A stretch of 64,000 nt of DNA from an uncultured Lentisphaeria bacterium (GCA_937888615.1 CALABZ010000090.1:5050-69049); one strand, 5' to 3'; numbered from the stretch's first letter, positions 18,023 through 29,474 are shown. Notes: generated from the sequence alone by a model not told the origin. Numbers and translations: made by a program.

Positions 18023-20647
18023 TTGTGTGTCTTGTTCAGTTGGCTGAAAAAAAATAAAACCGAAACACCCGAGGCGGAAAGCGGCAAAGAAAGGAAAAAG
18101 AAAACGGCGGAAACAATCCCCGCCGCTCCTCAAAAACCCGAAAAAGTCGTCTTTCGCTTCCGCTACCTCCTGTACATTATCGCGGCATTGCTGATTGTGC
18201 TGGCGATCCTGTCGCACGATGCGGGGGATTTCGCTATCATCTCAGGCGGGCGAGTGGGAATCGTCCGGAATTCGGTGGGAGACATCGGAGCGCGGATTTC
18301 CACCACGCTTTTTTACCTTTTCGGGATCGCGGTCTATCCGATCGCGGCGCTGCTGCTGGTCTGCGCGATCCGTCCCTACATACGGATTGCGGTGGCCCGC
18401 AAAGGGTACGTCCTGGCGCTGCTGGTAATCGTCCTCGGCACCACGGTCATTTTCGCCTATTCACCGGAACGCTTCGCCTCCCTGACCGACGAGCGCGGCA
18501 TCGGCCGGGCCGAAATGGCGTCGCACTGTCTCTCCGGCGGCGCCCTCGGGCAATGGCTCGCCGCGCCTGAACGTTCCGGTACTCCGGGCGTAGTGCGCAA
18601 ATTGATCGGCGGCACCGGTACGCTGATCGTCGCCTCGGTATTCGTCATCGGCGGCGGCATTTTCCTGTACCTGGCCGACTGGCATCCGGTTCTCCGGTTC
18701 ATCTGGCGACGAATGGCCGACTCGGCGGCGCGCCAGAACGAGCGTCGAACACTGGAAGAAGCCCAAAACGCGCCGCCGCCCCTGCCGCTCAAACCCGATA
18801 AAAAATCCGTCCAGGTCTCCCTCCCCGTGGAGGCTCCGCCCGAATTCGCTCCGACCGCAATCGAAATGCCGCCGCCTGCGTCCCAGCCAGGCCCCGTGCC
18901 GACCGTCCTGCCGCCGTCATCATCGCAACCAGCCGCGCCAAGGGTTCTGATTCCGACCCCGGACCCGATCCCGGAACCCGCGGAACCGGTATCCGCGCCA
19001 TCCGCCGCCCATCAGACGGTCGGACTGCCGCCGGAAGTCGATCCACGCCTCGCCCGCCGGGAACTTGAGGGCGGCAAACATCATAACATCCTGCCCGAAA
19101 TCGTTTCCGGCAACAGAATAGCGGCGGAATACGTGGTTCCGCCGATTTCCATGCTCAGCCCCGGCAAAAACATCGGCGGCGAAAGCGAGGAAACCGTCGC
19201 CCACATCAGCCATCTGCTGCAGGAAACCCTGGACAGTTTCAACGTTGACGGCCAGGTGGTCGGGGCCATTTCCGGTCCCCGTGTAACCCGTTACGAAATT
19301 ACGCTGGCTCCCGGCGTCCAGGTGGAAAAAGTCAGCCGCATCCAGAACAATATTAAAATGCAGTTGGCCGCGCAAAGTCTGCGTATCCTGGCCCCGATTC
19401 CGGGCAAAAACGCGGTCGGCGTGGAAGTGCCGAACCAACAGCCCGAAGCCGTGTTCATGCGTTCGCTGCTGGATTCCGCCGACTGGAAGAACTCCAAAGC
19501 CGAAATCCCGGTGGTGCTCGGCAAAGACGTTGGCGGCAAAACCATTATTTTCGACCTGGCGCGCGCCCCGCACCTGCTGATCGCGGGCGCTACCGGCAGC
19601 GGTAAATCCGTCTGTATGAACACGTTGCTCATGAGTTTACTAATGCGTTTCTCGCCGGATGATCTCCGGCTTATTATGGTGGACCCGAAAGTCGTGGAAA
19701 TGGAAATGTACCAGTCCCTGCCTCACCTGATCACTCCGGTGGTCAACGATCCGCAAAAAGTGCCGATCGCCCTGCGCTGGGGCGTCAACGAAATGGAACG
19801 CCGCTACCGGGTACTGGCCAAAGTGCGCACCAAAAACCTGACCGGTTTCAATTCCCGACCGAAAAGCGATGTTATCCTGACCGACGACGCGGGCAAGCCG
19901 ATCCCGGACAAACTGCCCATCATCGTGATCATCGTCGATGAATTGGCCGACGTGATGATGACCGACGCCAAGGCCGACGTCGAAACATCCATCGCCCGGA
20001 TTGCCCAAAAAGGACGTGCCGCCGGCATTCATATCGTCATCGCCACGCAACGTCCGTCCATCCAGGTCATTACCGGCATCATCAAGGCGAACTTGCCCAC
20101 CCGGATCGCCTTCAAGGTGACTTCCGGAATCGACAGCCGCGTGATCATGGACCGGATCGGCGCGGAAGAACTGCTGGGACGCGGCGATATGCTGTTTATG
20201 CCGGTGGGGGCCAACAAGCCGTTGCGCATCCAGGGCGCGATGGTGGAAGATGCCGACATTGAAAAAGTGGTCGAATTCGTGTCCGCCCAGGCGCCGCAGA
20301 AATTCGACAGCGCGGTGGTCGAAGAGACGCCCGAGGACGGTGACAACGAAAGTCTATATGGCGATGACGACGACGATGAAGCTTCGATTGAGGAGTTCGC
20401 CCATATTTCGCCGCTGCTCCAGAAATATCTGGAACCCGGCGACGACGATCTGATCAAAAAATCCCTCGAAATCGTTCTGATGGAACGCAAAGCCAGTACC
20501 AGTTATCTGCAGCGTCGGTTGAAAATCGGTTACAACCGCGCCGCCGAGATTATCGATAAATTTGAAGAACGCGGCATTGTCAGCCCGCCGGTCGCCGGCG
20601 GTTCCAAGCGTGACATTCTCGTTTTTGATGATATATTAAACGAATAA
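18023..20647 (+). CDS. ftsK: DNA translocase FtsK/SpoIIIE
   Basis: Product of 874 residues. Residues 45-240 hold about four membrane helices; a proline-rich linker follows (about 250-340), then the alpha and beta motor domains and the C-terminal gamma winged helix (STSYLQRRLKIGYNRAAEII). The motor has the Walker A GATGSGKSVCMN and Walker B IIVIIVDELADVMM, and the FtsK signature ATQRPSIQVITGIIKANLP. It pumps chromosomal DNA at the division septum toward the dif site, guided by KOPS sequences. The frame starts with TTG at 18023; an in-frame TTG at 18032 is also possible, and no ATG is present before the first helix. Confidence 0.95.
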   Translation: MCVLFSWLKKNKTETPEAESGKERKKKTAETIPAAPQKPEKVVFRFRYLLYIIAALLIVLAILSHDAGDFAIISGGRVGIVRNSVGDIGARISTTLFYLFGIAVYPIAALLLVCAIRPYIRIAVARKGYVLALLVIVLGTTVIFAYSPERFASLTDERGIGRAEMASHCLSGGALGQWLAAPERSGTPGVVRKLIGGTGTLIVASVFVIGGGIFLYLADWHPVLRFIWRRMADSAARQNERRTLEEAQNAPPPLPLKPDKKSVQVSLPVEAPPEFAPTAIEMPPPASQPGPVPTVLPPSSSQPAAPRVLIPTPDPIPEPAEPVSAPSAAHQTVGLPPEVDPRLARRELEGGKHHNILPEIVSGNRIAAEYVVPPISMLSPGKNIGGESEETVAHISHLLQETLDSFNVDGQVVGAISGPRVTRYEITLAPGVQVEKVSRIQNNIKMQLAAQSLRILAPIPGKNAVGVEVPNQQPEAVFMRSLLDSADWKNSKAEIPVVLGKDVGGKTIIFDLARAPHLLIAGATGSGKSVCMNTLLMSLLMRFSPDDLRLIMVDPKVVEMEMYQSLPHLITPVVNDPQKVPIALRWGVNEMERRYRVLAKVRTKNLTGFNSRPKSDVILTDDAGKPIPDKLPIIVIIVDELADVMMTDAKADVETSIARIAQKGRAAGIHIVIATQRPSIQVITGIIKANLPTRIAFKVTSGIDSRVIMDRIGAEELLGRGDMLFMPVGANKPLRIQGAMVEDADIEKVVEFVSAQAPQKFDSAVVEETPEDGDNESLYGDDDDDEASIEEFAHISPLLQKYLEPGDDDLIKKSLEIVLMERKASTSYLQRRLKIGYNRAAEIIDKFEERGIVSPPVAGGSKRDILVFDDILNE

Positions 20648-20667
20648 GATGAAATACGAGGTAAGTG

Positions 20668-21534
20668 ATGGACGACCGCAACACAAACAAGCCCGGCCTG
20701 GAAGGTGACAATCAGCTGCCGCTGGATTTCGAGGAAGCAGCCAGGGTCATGTCCGGTGAAGGCGTTCATGAAAACGGGACGACCCAGACGCCGTCCCCGT
20801 CTGTAAATACATTTGAAGAAACCGGCGGTACCGGGACCGCGGAGAAATCCATTCCCGTTTTCGGTCCTGCGTTTTCGGCGACGCCGGCGCCGTATCCGCC
20901 GCCACCACCGGTACAGCCCCCCACCTCCTCATACAGCACGATGGAGCGCAAGCCGTCCAAAACCTTTGCCGATGAATTGTCCAAAAGCAAGGCCCCGTTT
21001 GAAATTTCGTTCGGCCCCTCACTCCGCGAAATGCGCGAAAGCCGGGGCATCAGCCTGAATGAAGTCGCGGAAAAAACCAAAATCCGCAAGGACTACCTCG
21101 ACGCCCTTGAGGAAGAAGATTTCAAACGCCTGCCCCCCGCGGTGTTCGTGTGCGGCTACGTGCGCAAAATCTGCGAACTGTACAAGATTCCGCGCGAGGT
21201 AAACGACGACATTATCCGCCAGTTGAAAGGACACGCCGATTACGGACTGGGCGAGGACAGCATCGAACAAATCATCGAATCGGACAGCGAGGCCAACCCC
21301 GATGCCGAACAGCGCATCCGCCGCATTCTCCTGGTGGCGGGAGCGGCCCTGCTGGTACTGGTGAGCATCGTCGTGGTGATCGTGGTCCTGAGCCTGTCCG
21401 GACGCGAAAAAGCCCCCCCGAAACCCATGCCGGGCGCCCCGGCGGTCATCCAGGCCTACAATCCCGAGTCGCTGAAAGAACTCAATCCTCCCCAGGTCAT
21501 CAAAATGTCCGAACTGCCTCTGCCGGAGAACTGA
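20668..21534 (+). CDS. RodZ-like helix-turn-helix membrane protein
   Basis: Product of 288 residues. The ATG at 20668 is preferred over the GTG at 20665 because GAGG is 6 bases away. The N-terminal 110 residues are disordered and proline rich. Residues 115-190 are a HTH_25 domain (LREMRESRGISLNEVAEKTKIRKDYLDALEEED, then FVCGYVRKICELYKI), as in RodZ, which links MreB to the membrane. One transmembrane helix follows at about 215-240, and the last 45 residues are periplasmic. The usual RodZ order is HTH, helix, periplasmic domain; the periplasmic part here is short and has no recognisable domain. It follows ftsK by 20 bases, so both may be co-transcribed. Confidence 0.85.
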   Translation: MDDRNTNKPGLEGDNQLPLDFEEAARVMSGEGVHENGTTQTPSPSVNTFEETGGTGTAEKSIPVFGPAFSATPAPYPPPPPVQPPTSSYSTMERKPSKTFADELSKSKAPFEISFGPSLREMRESRGISLNEVAEKTKIRKDYLDALEEEDFKRLPPAVFVCGYVRKICELYKIPREVNDDIIRQLKGHADYGLGEDSIEQIIESDSEANPDAEQRIRRILLVAGAALLVLVSIVVVIVVLSLSGREKAPPKPMPGAPAVIQAYNPESLKELNPPQVIKMSELPLPEN

Positions 21535-21633
21535 CCGGAGGCCATGCCGGAGTCCGCGTCCGCGCCGGAAATCGGCGCCGCCTTCGTATTTTTTCGGGGC
21601 TCTGATTGAAAAATTAAAAAATGCAGTTATATT

Positions 21634-22089
21634 ATGCCTACAATGAATATTACAGTAATAAATGGACCGAACCTGCAGTTACTTGGGTTGCGGGAGCCGA
21701 CAATATACGGCAGTACGACTTTGGAGGAGATACAGAAGCACCTCCAAGACGTGGCTGATTCGTTGAATGTAAACATAAGCTTTTTCCAAAGCAATCATGA
21801 AGGGGAAATCGTTGACAAGATCGGGAGCTGTCTGAGCGACGGGACCAATGGCATCGTCATCAATCCGGCAGCTTATACACACACCAGTATCGCGATCCAT
21901 GACGCTTTAAAGGCGGTTTTACTACCCGCTGTAGAAGTGCATATCAGCAATATTTCATCGCGCGAAAGCTTTCGTAATTTATCCATGACCGCGCCGGCCT
22001 GCCTCGGAATTATCGCCGGCTTGGGCGTGGATGGCTATGAGTGGGCTCTTCGGGCGATCGTCAAACACCTCAAACAAAACAGGAAATGA
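21634..22089 (+). CDS. aroQ: Type II 3-dehydroquinate dehydratase
   Basis: Product of 151 residues, the normal length. It converts 3-dehydroquinate to 3-dehydroshikimate in the shikimate pathway. The family signature is seen as [18 protein letters not shown]; the active-site tyrosine is in IYG and the arginine in LRE. The next conserved segments are [31 protein letters not shown] and [14 protein letters not shown]. The position usually occupied by asparagine in NLNLLG is a glutamine here. The end overlaps the accB start region (ATGA at 22086-22089). Confidence 0.95.
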   Translation: MPTMNITVINGPNLQLLGLREPTIYGSTTLEEIQKHLQDVADSLNVNISFFQSNHEGEIVDKIGSCLSDGTNGIVINPAAYTHTSIAIHDALKAVLLPAVEVHISNISSRESFRNLSMTAPACLGIIAGLGVDGYEWALRAIVKHLKQNRK

Positions 22090-22091
22090 AT

Positions 22092-22547
22092 ATGAAGATC
22101 GACGAAATTAAAACGATAGCCAAGATGATGGCGGAACACAATCTTACTGAATTCAAGATTGAAGCAGATGATTACAATCTGTGCATCCGTCGCGGTTCGG
22201 ACGCTCCGGTTTACGCGGCCGCCCCGGCTCCCGCCCCGGCCCCCGTTCAGGTTGCCGCCCCTGCGGCCGCCCCGGCCCCCGCTCCTGCGGCCCCCGCCGC
22301 CGCTCCGGTCAAACTGAACACCATTGATTCGCCGATTGTGGGAACTTTTTACCGCGCCACCTCCCCGGATGCCGAACCATTCGTCAAGGTCGGCCAGAAA
22401 GTCGAACAGGACACCGTGGTCTGCATCGTCGAAGCCATGAAGGTAATGAACGAAATCAAGGCTGAAAAAAGCGGCGTCATTAAAGACATCCTCGTTGAAA
22501 ATGCCAATCCGGTGGAATACGGCCAGCCGCTTTTCGTGATTGAATAA
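22092..22547 (+). CDS. accB: Biotin carboxyl carrier protein of acetyl-CoA carboxylase
   Basis: Product of 151 residues. It carries biotin between the carboxylase and transcarboxylase parts of acetyl-CoA carboxylase, the first step of fatty acid synthesis. The biotinyl lysine is in the motif [16 protein letters not shown] near the C-terminus, inside a biotinyl domain that starts with [14 protein letters not shown]. Before it lies an alanine/proline linker of about 40 residues. The start at 22092 has AGGA seven bases upstream; an ATG at 22086 overlapping the aroQ stop is an alternative. It is followed by accC 21 bases downstream. Confidence 0.96.
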   Translation: MKIDEIKTIAKMMAEHNLTEFKIEADDYNLCIRRGSDAPVYAAAPAPAPAPVQVAAPAAAPAPAPAAPAAAPVKLNTIDSPIVGTFYRATSPDAEPFVKVGQKVEQDTVVCIVEAMKVMNEIKAEKSGVIKDILVENANPVEYGQPLFVIE

Positions 22548-22567
22548 CCCCCTCCCACGGAGTTCCC

Positions 22568-23917
22568 ATGTTTAATAAAATTCTGATCGCCAACCGTGGA
22601 GAGATTGCACTGCGAATTATCCGCGCCTGCCGTGAACTCGGAGTCACCAGTGTCCTGGTCTATTCGAAGGCGGATGCCGACAGCCTGCCCGTGCGCATGG
22701 CGGACGAAGCCGTCTGCATCGGTCCCCCCCCCTCCAATCAGAGTTACCTCCTGATCGAACGCATCATCAGTGTAGCTGAAATCTGCGATGTGGACGCCAT
22801 CCACCCCGGATACGGGTTCCTGGCCGAAAATGCCCATTTCGCCGAAGTCTGCAAGGCCTGCAATATCACCTTTATCGGACCCACCCCCGAACAGATTCGC
22901 GCCATGGGCGACAAGGCCGTAGCCCGCGAAACCATGAAAAAAGCCAGCGTTCCGATCACCCCCGGCAGCGAGGGCCTGATCAAAAGCGAGGAAGAAGCCC
23001 TCGTCGTCGCCCGGAAACTCAAGTACCCGGTAATCATCAAGGCTTCGGCCGGCGGCGGCGGACGCGGCATGCGCATCGCCCATAACGACGCCAGCCTGGT
23101 CCAGAGTTACCACGCCGCACGCGCCGAAGCGGAAAATGCCTTCGGCAACGGCGATCTCTACCTTGAGAAGTACCTCGTCAATCCGCGTCATATCGAATTC
23201 CAGATCATTGCCGACAATTACGGCAATATCGCGCACCTGGGCGAACGCGATTGCAGCATCCAACGCCGCAACCAGAAATTGATCGAAGAATCGCCCTCTC
23301 CAGCCCTGAACGCCAAACTTCGAGAACGCATGGGCAAAGCCGCGGTCCGCGCGGCCAAAGCGGTTAATTACACCAGCGCCGGAACCATTGAATTTCTGCT
23401 CAATGATGACGGCGATTTTTATTTTATGGAGATGAATACCCGAATCCAGGTGGAACATCCGGTGACCGAACTGGTCAGCGGCATTGACCTGGTCCGGGAG
23501 CAGATCCGGGTGGCCGCCGGCGAGAAATTGTCATTCCAGCAAAAGGATGTCAAGCTCGAAGGGCACGCCATCGAATGCCGGATCAATGCCGAAGACCCGG
23601 AACGGAACTTCGCCCCGAACCCCGGCACTATCACCAGTTATATTCCCTCGGGCGGCATCGGTGTGCGCGTCGATTCCCATTGCTACACCGGATACAAGAT
23701 TCCGCCGTATTACGACAGCATGATCGCCAAACTGATTGTCCATGACGTCGATCGCGCCAGCGCACTCAAGCGCTGCAGCCGTGCTCTGCAGGAATTTGTG
23801 GTGGAAGGTATCAAAACCACGATTCCATTTGCCAACGCCATCGTCAATAATAAAGATTTCGGGGCTGGTAAATACAATACCGGCTTTATCGAAGAGTTCA
23901 TGAAAGACACTAACTAA
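22568..23917 (+). CDS. accC: Biotin carboxylase subunit of acetyl-CoA carboxylase
   Basis: Product of 449 residues, the family length. It carboxylates biotin on AccB using ATP and bicarbonate. The ATP-grasp fold is seen as [20 protein letters not shown], the glycine-rich loop [15 protein letters not shown], the [13 protein letters not shown] strand, and [14 protein letters not shown] with the catalytic arginine/glutamate. The order aroQ-accB-accC is compact, and a GGAG site lies six bases before the ATG. The carboxyltransferase subunits are not in this window. Confidence 0.97.
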   Translation: MFNKILIANRGEIALRIIRACRELGVTSVLVYSKADADSLPVRMADEAVCIGPPPSNQSYLLIERIISVAEICDVDAIHPGYGFLAENAHFAEVCKACNITFIGPTPEQIRAMGDKAVARETMKKASVPITPGSEGLIKSEEEALVVARKLKYPVIIKASAGGGGRGMRIAHNDASLVQSYHAARAEAENAFGNGDLYLEKYLVNPRHIEFQIIADNYGNIAHLGERDCSIQRRNQKLIEESPSPALNAKLRERMGKAAVRAAKAVNYTSAGTIEFLLNDDGDFYFMEMNTRIQVEHPVTELVSGIDLVREQIRVAAGEKLSFQQKDVKLEGHAIECRINAEDPERNFAPNPGTITSYIPSGGIGVRVDSHCYTGYKIPPYYDSMIAKLIVHDVDRASALKRCSRALQEFVVEGIKTTIPFANAIVNNKDFGAGKYNTGFIEEFMKDTN

Positions 23918-23945
23918 TTTCAACCCAAATGTCAAGGAGGGATTT

Positions 23946-24395
23946 ATGAAAGACGTTAAAAAAACAACTCCGGCCAAGGAAACCGTAAAGGCCCCGCCCG
24001 GCAAATCCAATGAATTGGGCGCCATCCGGATCAGTGACAGCGTCATTTCCAGTCTGGTCCGCAGAGCGGCTCTGGGCGTGAATGGCGTATCGCGCCTGGC
24101 CAGCACGTTTGTCGATAATATCGCCGAAATCGTCGGCAGCCGCAAAACATCCTACCGTTCGATCAACATCAATATGGATGAAGACCGCGTCGAAATCGAA
24201 GTCAAGCTCAATATCAAGTTCGGCTACAAGGTCCCCGACGTCGCGGGCATGGTCCAGACCGCCATCATCGAAGCCGTCGAAAACACGACCGGCATGAACG
24301 TAACCAGCGTCAATGTCATTGTCCAGGAAATCGAAGATCCCGCGGAAGAAGCCTCCGAGGACAAGATTGCCGAAGACATCATCGACGAAAAATAA
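23946..24395 (+). CDS. Asp23/Gls24 family envelope stress protein
   Basis: Product of 149 residues. After about 25 charged residues comes the Asp23 fold: IRISDSVISSLVRRAALGVNG, then RSININMDEDRVEIEVKLNIKFGY and VPDVAGMVQTAIIEAVENTTG, ending with VNVIVQEI. In Gram-positive bacteria Asp23 proteins coat the inner face of the membrane through an anchor and affect cell-wall stress. AAGGAGGG gives a strong ribosome-binding site. The next gene is a short membrane protein that fits the anchor role. Its presence in this apparently Gram-negative host is unusual but known for several phyla. Confidence 0.9.
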   Translation: MKDVKKTTPAKETVKAPPGKSNELGAIRISDSVISSLVRRAALGVNGVSRLASTFVDNIAEIVGSRKTSYRSININMDEDRVEIEVKLNIKFGYKVPDVAGMVQTAIIEAVENTTGMNVTSVNVIVQEIEDPAEEASEDKIAEDIIDEK

Positions 24396-24409
24396 GTCTT
24401 TAATTCAAT

Positions 24410-24955
24410 ATGATTGAATACTTCAAAGATTTGCTGTTTTCCGGCAGCGACGCCAGCCGTACATTCAATTCCGGATTCCTGTCCGGAGTTGGTACCGCCA
24501 TTGGCGTTATCGTAATTCTCCTTATCATCAAGATCATCATTGCGATTATCTGCAGACGGAAAAAATGCAGCGGAATCACCATGCAGGCCGAGCTGGGCAA
24601 TATCTTCGTCTCAACTTCGGCAATCACTGCAGCCATCAGAACGCTGGAATGCGAATTCAATGCCCTGGTGATCCAGAAAATCCGCTTGATCGAAAGCAAA
24701 AGCGGTAAAGTTACGATCTGCATTCAAATGATTTTCGATGAAAAAGGCGGAAATTTTAAGCTTTACAGCGAAAACTTTCAGCGTCGGGTCGTCTCCAAAT
24801 TGCGGGATGCGTTCGGAATCGACAATATCGACAGGGTCGATATCGACAACAATACCTTCAATTCCGAACAGAAACCCTCAAAGAATCACAAAGAATCGGC
24901 GATCATCGTCCCGAACAGCGATGGCGTGGAATTCCAGCCGTCCTCCGAAAAATGA
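24410..24955 (+). CDS. AmaP-like membrane anchor protein (single transmembrane helix)
   Basis: Product of 181 residues. One long transmembrane segment (residues 25-50, GVGTAIGVIVILLIIKIIIAII) is followed by RRKK and a soluble domain of about 100 residues with the Asp23-like pattern GNIFVSTSAITAAIRTLE and VTICIQMIFDEKGG. AmaP, the anchor of Asp23, also carries helices and a related domain, and it is encoded next to asp23. The match is by topology and gene order, not a clear sequence identity. The stop overlaps the ATG of the following maf gene (ATGA, 24952-24955). Confidence 0.6.
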   Translation: MIEYFKDLLFSGSDASRTFNSGFLSGVGTAIGVIVILLIIKIIIAIICRRKKCSGITMQAELGNIFVSTSAITAAIRTLECEFNALVIQKIRLIESKSGKVTICIQMIFDEKGGNFKLYSENFQRRVVSKLRDAFGIDNIDRVDIDNNTFNSEQKPSKNHKESAIIVPNSDGVEFQPSSEK

Positions 24956-25521
24956 AGATCATCCTGGCCTCGCAGTCTCCACGGCGCAAAACGCTGTTGA
25001 CCGAGGCCGGTTTTTCATTCGACGTCTGCTCGACGGATGTTGAAGAAATCGAATGTGGCGCGTATTCGCGCCACATCCCCCTGATTAACGCCATCCGCAA
25101 AGCCTCGGCGGCAGCCCGGCTTTTCCCCGATGCTCTCGTGATCGGCGCCGATACCGCCATCGAATTCGACGGAACGATTATCGGCAAGCCCCGGGACTTG
25201 GAAGATGCCCGGCGAATTCTGAAAACACTCTCCGGACAATGCCATCGAGTCATCACCGGTGTGGCGCTTTTCTGCCGCGCCCGATGCCTTGAGACCACGT
25301 TTTCCGAGGAAAGCACCGTCTGTTTCAAGCCCTTGACCGAGGCTGTGATCAACACCTACCTATCGCGTGTCCATGTCCTCGACAAGGCCGGAGCCTACAA
25401 TATCGCCGAGCACGGCGAACTCCTGATCGACCGCGTCGAAGGCCCCCGCGACAACATCATCGGACTCCCCTGCGAAAAACTCGCCCTGGCCCTCCGCACC
25501 GCCATGCTGCTTGACGCATAA
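24952..25521 (+). CDS. Maf-family nucleoside triphosphate pyrophosphatase
   Basis: Product of 189 residues, full length for the family. It hydrolyses non-canonical or modified nucleoside triphosphates such as dTTP/UTP to monophosphate and pyrophosphate, and is linked to septum formation. The N-terminal motif IILASQSPRRKTLL (SxSPRR) binds the nucleotide phosphate, and the second motif VIGADTAIEFDGTIIGKP holds the acidic residue of the active site. The third is DKAGAYNIAEHG. It overlaps the preceding gene by four bases and ends the plus-strand block. Confidence 0.95.
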   Translation: MKIILASQSPRRKTLLTEAGFSFDVCSTDVEEIECGAYSRHIPLINAIRKASAAARLFPDALVIGADTAIEFDGTIIGKPRDLEDARRILKTLSGQCHRVITGVALFCRARCLETTFSEESTVCFKPLTEAVINTYLSRVHVLDKAGAYNIAEHGELLIDRVEGPRDNIIGLPCEKLALALRTAMLLDA

Positions 25522-25598
25522 ATCCAGCGGGATTTCGCCTCCGGCGACCAGAGCGCTCCGCCTCTGGACTCCGGCCGGCAAGGTGCCGGTGCCGTCGA

Positions 25599-25627
25599 AA
25601 TGGTTTTCCGCAATGCGGAAAACCATT
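25599..25627. terminator. Strong hairpin between convergent maf and gdhA
   Basis: AATGGTTTTCCGC (25599-25611) and GCGGAAAACCATT (25615-25627) are perfectly complementary over 13 bases with a loop of three. The hairpin lies between two convergent genes and would serve both directions. It is not followed by a long T-run on either side. Confidence 0.6.
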
Positions 25628-25670
25628 CCGAAGCTGTATAAAAATAAACGGAAACAAGAATTCCCGCGGA

Positions 25671-27086
<1,416 letters not shown>

Positions 27087-27091
27087 TTAGG

Positions 27092-27119
27092 AATATAATG
27101 CGATAAAAAGTTATTGCAA
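27092..27119 (-). promoter_or_regulatory. gdhA promoter
   Basis: On the minus strand, TTGCAA (27119-27114) and TATATT (27097-27092) lie 16 bases apart, 75 bases before the gdhA ATG. Confidence 0.55.
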
Positions 27120-27604
27120 ACCGATATTTGGAAAAATTTGTAATAATTTCAGGGAATGCAACATCCGCTAAATAGAATACTTCCATTAACAAATTCAGCG
27201 GGCTTCTTTGTATAATCAGTTAACAAAGCCATTTTCAGGTCCCTGTCAGATTTTACTAATATTGTAAAAAACGAGACATCCGAAACTGGGAAATCAATTC
27301 CGAAGCGATACCGGCAGTTTCAAAACCAGACCACGACCAGGAGCAAGCCGAGCCGGCACATTCCCATGAGTTCAAAGTGAGCACAGTGCTCCATAATATG
27401 TATCATTATTGAAACATGGTGTGCCATTTTAAAATTTAATTTAATTATTTTATTATTAATATGTTACTTGAATTTATCGTCAAGATGAGATATTTTAATG
27501 TATCAAACAAGAAACAACCGTCTTTTCTGAAAAATATAGCAAAAACAATGATAAAAAATTATAATACATTAACGATAAATGAGATATCACTATTTTTTCA
27601 AACT

Positions 27605-27620
27605 TGGCACACATATTGCT
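27605..27620 (+). promoter_or_regulatory. Sigma-54 (RpoN) promoter of the exporter operon
   Basis: TGGCAC at 27605-27610 and TTGCT at 27616-27620 match the -24/-12 consensus, with exactly ten bases between GG and GC. It is about 60 bases ahead of the exporter start codon at 27681. An operon that includes a sigma-54 activator follows, which supports the assignment. Confidence 0.8.
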
Positions 27621-27680
27621 TTATAAAATGACATTGTTTCATTCTTTGGAAATTTAACGGAAAAAGAAGTATAGTAAAAA

Positions 27681-29468
27681 ATGAAAAGAATGCCTCGTGA
27701 AATCAACAGTGACGAGTTGCTCAAAAAATACGACAAACAGTCGATGGAGAAAGTCCTCCCGCTGGTAAAGCCCTACCGGGGACTGCTCCTGAGTTCAATA
27801 TTTACCTTGGTCCTGTTCAACAGTATCGGCATCACCATGCCGTGGATGCTGAAGATCGCCATCGACCGGGTTATTCCGAATGCGGACTACATGCTGTTCT
27901 GGGTGCTCTGCGGCTCCATGCTGATCATTTATACGGCCCGTTCGCTGCTGCGTTATGTGGCCAGTTATATGGTGGACTATATGGGAATCCGCATCATGGT
28001 GGACCTGCGTCAAAAGGTGTTCCGCCATCTGCAAAGTCTGTCGCTGCGCTTTTACGAAGAGTACCGGACCGGGAAACTGATTTCGAACGTAATCAGCGAC
28101 GTGGCACTGCTGCAGATGCTGGTCCGGACAATGACCCAGCTCGGCGAACAGATTTTCCAATTGCTGCTGATCGCTTTCCTGCTGCTGATCATTAACTGGA
28201 AAATGGGATTGCTGGTGTTCCTGACGCTGCCGATCCACTATTTCAACTTTTATTATTTCCGCAAGATCATGCGCCGCGACTCGCTGATCCTGCAGGAAAA
28301 AATGTCGGAAATCTCGGCGAACCTCTCGGAAACGCTGACCGGCGTAAAGGTGGTCAAGTCCTTTTCGAAGGAACGCTCCGAATGCCTGAGCTTTTTTCAA
28401 AACCTGCGCCCGGTGGTGGACATGCAGATGCGCCTGACCGTCGGCGGCGTCGGATTGTGGACCGTATTCGACATGGTCACGCTGGCAACCTACCTGGCCA
28501 CGATCGGAATGGGAATCATGTATGTGCAGACCCACGCGATTTCAATCGGGGAGTTCGTGGCGTTCTACAGTTATGTGGGGATGATGCTCCAGCCGGTGAA
28601 CGTGCTGTCGGGACTCTCGATGACGTTCGCCCAGGGCATGGTAGGGGCCACCCGTATTGTAAACCTGCTTAATACAATCCCGGAAATCAAGGAAGCGCCG
28701 AACCCGATCCGCCCGGAAAAACTGAACGGAAACATCTCTTTCGACCACGTGACGTTCGGGTATGGGAAGGACAAAGGACCGGTGATCGACAATTTCAACC
28801 TCACCATCCGTCCGGGACAAAAAGTAGCCCTGGTCGGCCCCAGCGGTTCCGGCAAGTCCACCATCAGCAATTTACTGCTGCGGTTCTACGATATCGACAC
28901 CGGTTCGATCAAGGTGGACGGCATGGACATCCGCAAGCTCGGACTGGACGCCTACCGGAATAATATCGGGGTGGTACTGCAGGAACCGTTCCTGTTCAGC
29001 GGTTCGATCCGCGAAAACATCGCCTACGCCAAGCGCGACGCGACCAACGCCGAGATCGAGCACGCCGCGGAGCTGGCCAACGTCACCGAATTCGTCGAGA
29101 AACTTCCCGACGGCTTCGACACTCTGATCGGCGAGAACGGCGCCAGCATGTCCGGCGGCCAGAAACAGCGTCTGGCCATCGCCCGCGCGGTCCTGAAAAA
29201 CCCGTCGATCCTGATCCTTGACGAAGCGACGTCCGCCCTGGATACCGTTTCGGAATATCTGGTACAGGACGCGCTGGACAAGTTGATGGAGGGAAAAACG
29301 ACGATCATCATCGCCCACCGGCTCTCGACCATCAAAAACGCGGACATGATTGTGGTGCTGGACGCCGGTCGAATCGTCCAGAAAGGCACGCATATTGAAC
29401 TGATGGAACAGCCGGGGGTTTACCGTGAGCTGTATCAGACCCAGAAACAAATGGCGGTACAAGGTTAA
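27681..29468 (+). CDS. ABC transporter, fused permease and ATPase (MsbA-like)
   Basis: Product of 595 residues: a membrane domain of six helices (residues 30-330) and an ATP-binding domain (345-590). Walker A is GPSGSGKST, the signature is MSGGQKQR, and Walker B is ILILDEATSALD, with the H-loop in IIIAHRLSTI. The layout is that of exporters such as MsbA or peptide/lipid flippases. The gene starts the operon that goes on with an HlyD-type adaptor, a sigma-54 activator and an unknown membrane protein. The substrate is unknown; a lipid, glycolipid or small peptide is possible. No outer-membrane channel gene is present in the window. Confidence 0.92.
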   Translation: MKRMPREINSDELLKKYDKQSMEKVLPLVKPYRGLLLSSIFTLVLFNSIGITMPWMLKIAIDRVIPNADYMLFWVLCGSMLIIYTARSLLRYVASYMVDYMGIRIMVDLRQKVFRHLQSLSLRFYEEYRTGKLISNVISDVALLQMLVRTMTQLGEQIFQLLLIAFLLLIINWKMGLLVFLTLPIHYFNFYYFRKIMRRDSLILQEKMSEISANLSETLTGVKVVKSFSKERSECLSFFQNLRPVVDMQMRLTVGGVGLWTVFDMVTLATYLATIGMGIMYVQTHAISIGEFVAFYSYVGMMLQPVNVLSGLSMTFAQGMVGATRIVNLLNTIPEIKEAPNPIRPEKLNGNISFDHVTFGYGKDKGPVIDNFNLTIRPGQKVALVGPSGSGKSTISNLLLRFYDIDTGSIKVDGMDIRKLGLDAYRNNIGVVLQEPFLFSGSIRENIAYAKRDATNAEIEHAAELANVTEFVEKLPDGFDTLIGENGASMSGGQKQRLAIARAVLKNPSILILDEATSALDTVSEYLVQDALDKLMEGKTTIIIAHRLSTIKNADMIVVLDAGRIVQKGTHIELMEQPGVYRELYQTQKQMAVQG

Positions 29469-29474
29469 TATATT

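Noticed and set aside
22349..23458. A 369-codon minus-strand open frame
   Set aside because: It is antisense to accB and accC, which are certain.
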